Positions 61,640 through 64,000 of a stretch of DNA of 64,000 nt are shown here, piece by piece. How positions within the stretch are numbered: position 1 is the first letter of the stretch; each line of letters opens with the position of its first letter. This stretch comes from Lingula anatina (Eukaryota; Brachiopoda; Lingulata; Lingulida; Lingulidae), in assembly GCF_001039355.2 (NCBI RefSeq), contig NW_019775570.1:251787-315786 (forward strand), written 5' to 3'. Under the pieces are notes generated by a model. It did not search any database, had not been told where the DNA came from, and was given only the letters and a program-made list of their open reading frames with translations. Both the position numbers and the translations under genes were made by a program.

Positions 61640-64000
61640 TTATGCTGAAGTTTTTTTTTAAATACTAAGAAAAAAAACATCGCCCTTTTTCCTTCGCGAT
61701 TTGGAAATACAGTAATTGGTATCCGAACCACCTGGCATTCTTGATACTCATCGCTTTCCATCCATTCAAAACAATCCATTCCAGAATTTCCTAATGAAGA
61801 AGTGACTTTATTAAAACTTTAAACTTTTTTGCATTAAATCAGATTGCATGACGGCAGATCGGTTCATTGATATGATATTTTCAACAAAAAAGTAAATTAA
61901 TTTGTTCTGTTGAACCTTTAAAATGAAATTGGGAGGGGAAAACGCTGTTTAAGTTGATTTTCAAAGCAAAATATATACTCGGATGCGTTTGACTTGCGCA
62001 TTATCAATAAATCGTCTATTTCTCACCAAATTTTTGATACAGCCTTGGAATTTCCACATTAACAACCACATGCTTTTGACGTTCGAATTTTGTTTTAGCT
62101 CAAAATCCCATCGGGCTTTACATATACGAGACCATTAATGATATAACCGAAGAAAATACTATTCATTTGCCATCCCAATCAAACCGTCAATGTAGGTTCG
62201 AGTACATCTGGGGGTTAACAGGAACGAAATGCAACAAATTTTGATGTTCAGCAAAGCTTTATTTCAAAACGTGTTTATATAATAAAAATGAATGTAGAAA
62301 TAACCGTGATTGGATAGCAAAAACGAGGGGATGACATGAGGGTGAATTTAAGGCTGTATTCCCAGAGCTTTTAGATCGATCTATCCCCGCGGGGAGTCTC
62401 ACTAGATTACTGTCAGATAATCCGGCTTAAATGTCCGTTCCGCCTACTACAAGCTGTAAGGGGGTAATTAACTTTCGTGTCCGCTTGGCTGACAGCTATT
62501 TAGCGTGAACCCCCAGGGAGTTAGGTCGATCTAAAGTAGATCGATCTGAATTTTTTTTCACCAAAATTAAACCTTGTAATTCGTCTGAATTTCCAATATA
62601 ATTTTTGGTGTCCTCTTTGAAAATAATAAGTTTAATTTTATTTGGTAGATTTCAATAGAAGACAGCTTTGATGTGCCTATTTTGGCAACGTACATATTTT
62701 AGCAGGACTCGTGTAAAACAGAAATGGAAATTGGTTGCGCTTGTCTAACCTAATATTTTGTCTTCCTAACCTAAAGTAATCTCAAACCTTTCATCCGAAT
62801 TGATATCACTGGCAAGTAAAACTTGACTGATGGAATGGTTCTTAATACAGAGTGTTTGATGTGTTTATAAACTTGTGTCATGAAAGGTATTCTCTAATTC
62901 TCTACATGTCCGCCTTAAAAATTTCCCAGTCGTATTTTCTATACTTCTATTATGCAAAACTACTAGTCATTCCCAATTCAGATTTAATACTCCTCATATA
63001 GAAGTACCTTGCGCCGATACATACTTGTGAAATATACAGGAAGAAATGGGTTTCTAATTGACTAGTCAGGCTCTTTAAAACTGAATCATATCATTAAATT
63101 TAAACTGGAATTAAAATCGAATCCAAGTGCTGAACAACGGGTCAAACAATGATTCGTGAGTTGGAAAAATTGATTTTTGCCAGAGGAAAATTCATTTTGG
63201 CGGGTAAATTCCTCCTAGAGTACCTTTAACTTAATTGTGCATGACAATACACCAAGTGGGCATTTTATTCAGAACCAAGGCATTAGAGGGTAAACGACCT
63301 GGTGATACATCTATATCCAACGTTTTCATACATCAAGAATCCGCGGCACATGGATTATTCTATTTATCTTCTCTTCACCTTTCACTATGGAATTATATGG
63401 TCGATCCTAAGTGAGCAATTAGGGGTGTATTTTTAGTCGTGGCACCCTATAAATAAACCAAAAAAGACCCGCTTTCAGCATGGATCGGTAATCAACAGAA
63501 GCTTTGAACGGGTATACAAAATTTGGTTTAACACATTAGTTGTTTCCGTTTTAATGCGTTTACAAAGAGAGAATTCATATCAGTCCCTCACCAGAACTCA
63601 TTTATTTCGATTCATTCAAAACGGGTACCCAGGTGTATTCCATTTTAATTTCCCCTAAAAAGGGATGGTGTATCGGTTAATCACTGATATCAAGATGCTT
63701 GGATTAGTGCGATAAACGGACTAAAAGGAAAAACAGGATAGATAGATAGAACTGATTATTTGCTTAGACAGAGACAGTCTAGCTATCAGTTAAAATAAAT
63801 AGAAGATTAATTAAGGCCCATCGCGACCTGAATTCCCTCCCTTCGCGCATTTTGGAGGTTTTTTGTTTCTTGCGAAGCCCCATCTTTGAGCTTATACACA
63901 TCTACTCTGAGGACATATACAATATATATGGGTTTGGGTTGAATAAATAATATTAAAAAATCAAATTAAATATCACAGAAAGCGATATGCAAAACAGGTC
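61640..64000. other. Intergenic, no gene recognised
   Basis: Apart from the MITE at 62351-62555 I see no exon, RNA gene or further repeat family. An isolated TATAAATA at 63448-63455 is followed about 30 bp later by ATGGATCG and a possible donor, but no downstream coding exon falls inside the window. Confidence 0.45.
62351..62555 (-). mobile_element. Foldback MITE, family 1, copy D
   Basis: Carries TTAGATCGATCTA near one end and TAGATCGATCTGAA at the other, with internal GGCTTAAATGTCCGTTCCGCC and GGGGGTAATTA as in the copy at 22017. It is closer to copy B than to copies A and C. Confidence 0.7.

Noticed and set aside
63448-63490. TATAAATA followed by ATGGATCG
   Set aside because: No downstream coding exon in the window and an immediate stop if unspliced. 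Recorded only as a weak hint of a gene starting near the right edge.
1-64000. CRISPR arrays, operons, ribosome binding sites
   Set aside because: This is spliced eukaryotic DNA. The tandem repeats seen lack regular repeat-spacer structure.

Overview
The window is nuclear DNA from an animal. Every protein gene I could reconstruct is split by many GT-AG introns, the intergenic DNA is AT-rich, and short foldback transposons, microsatellites and retrotransposon remnants are frequent. The families found (dopamine beta-hydroxylase, whirlin, Piwi) are bilaterian. Repeated TAGGCCTA and ACATGTACATGT words and foldback elements resemble genomes of marine invertebrates. I cannot decide from sequence alone between a lophotrochozoan and an invertebrate deuterostome. 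Assembly gaps (N) lie at 3550-3574, 13279-13280 and 49354.

Layout. 1-2600: repeats and no recognisable gene. 2603-4513 (-): a three-exon gene for a 79-residue secreted peptide that I do not recognise, with a TATA box. 6228-11940: a 5.7-kb array of long palindromic modules with no credible gene. 14249-14997 (-): last exon of an unrecognised surface glycoprotein. 19894-23987 (+): a 344-residue single-pass receptor with two Ig-like domains. 26540-33985 (+): a complete 12-exon dopamine beta-hydroxylase (644 aa, all six copper ligands present). 37218-48229 (-): 16 exons of whirlin (PDZ, harmonin-homology domain, long disordered region, C-terminal PDZ), with the N-terminal part not found. 49640-50730: a decayed Ty3/gypsy remnant plus LTR. 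53034-60826 (+): a complete 17-coding-exon Piwi gene (937 aa, intact D-E-D-H catalytic tetrad), preceded by untranslated exons that look like tandem copies of one ancestral exon. 60827-64000: Piwi 3' UTR and repeats.

The genes do not form one pathway. DBH makes catecholamine-type transmitters, whirlin is a scaffold of sensory cell projections and synapses, Piwi silences transposons in the germ line, and the Ig receptor is probably a surface recognition protein. DBH and whirlin converge at about 34.1-35.0 kb. Whirlin and Piwi are divergent across 48.3-51.1 kb.

The least explained items are the small secreted peptide, the repeated 5' exons and N-terminal RG repeat of Piwi, and the palindromic array. 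Exon boundaries were derived by hand from splice signals, reading frame and family conservation. No alignment or database search was run.
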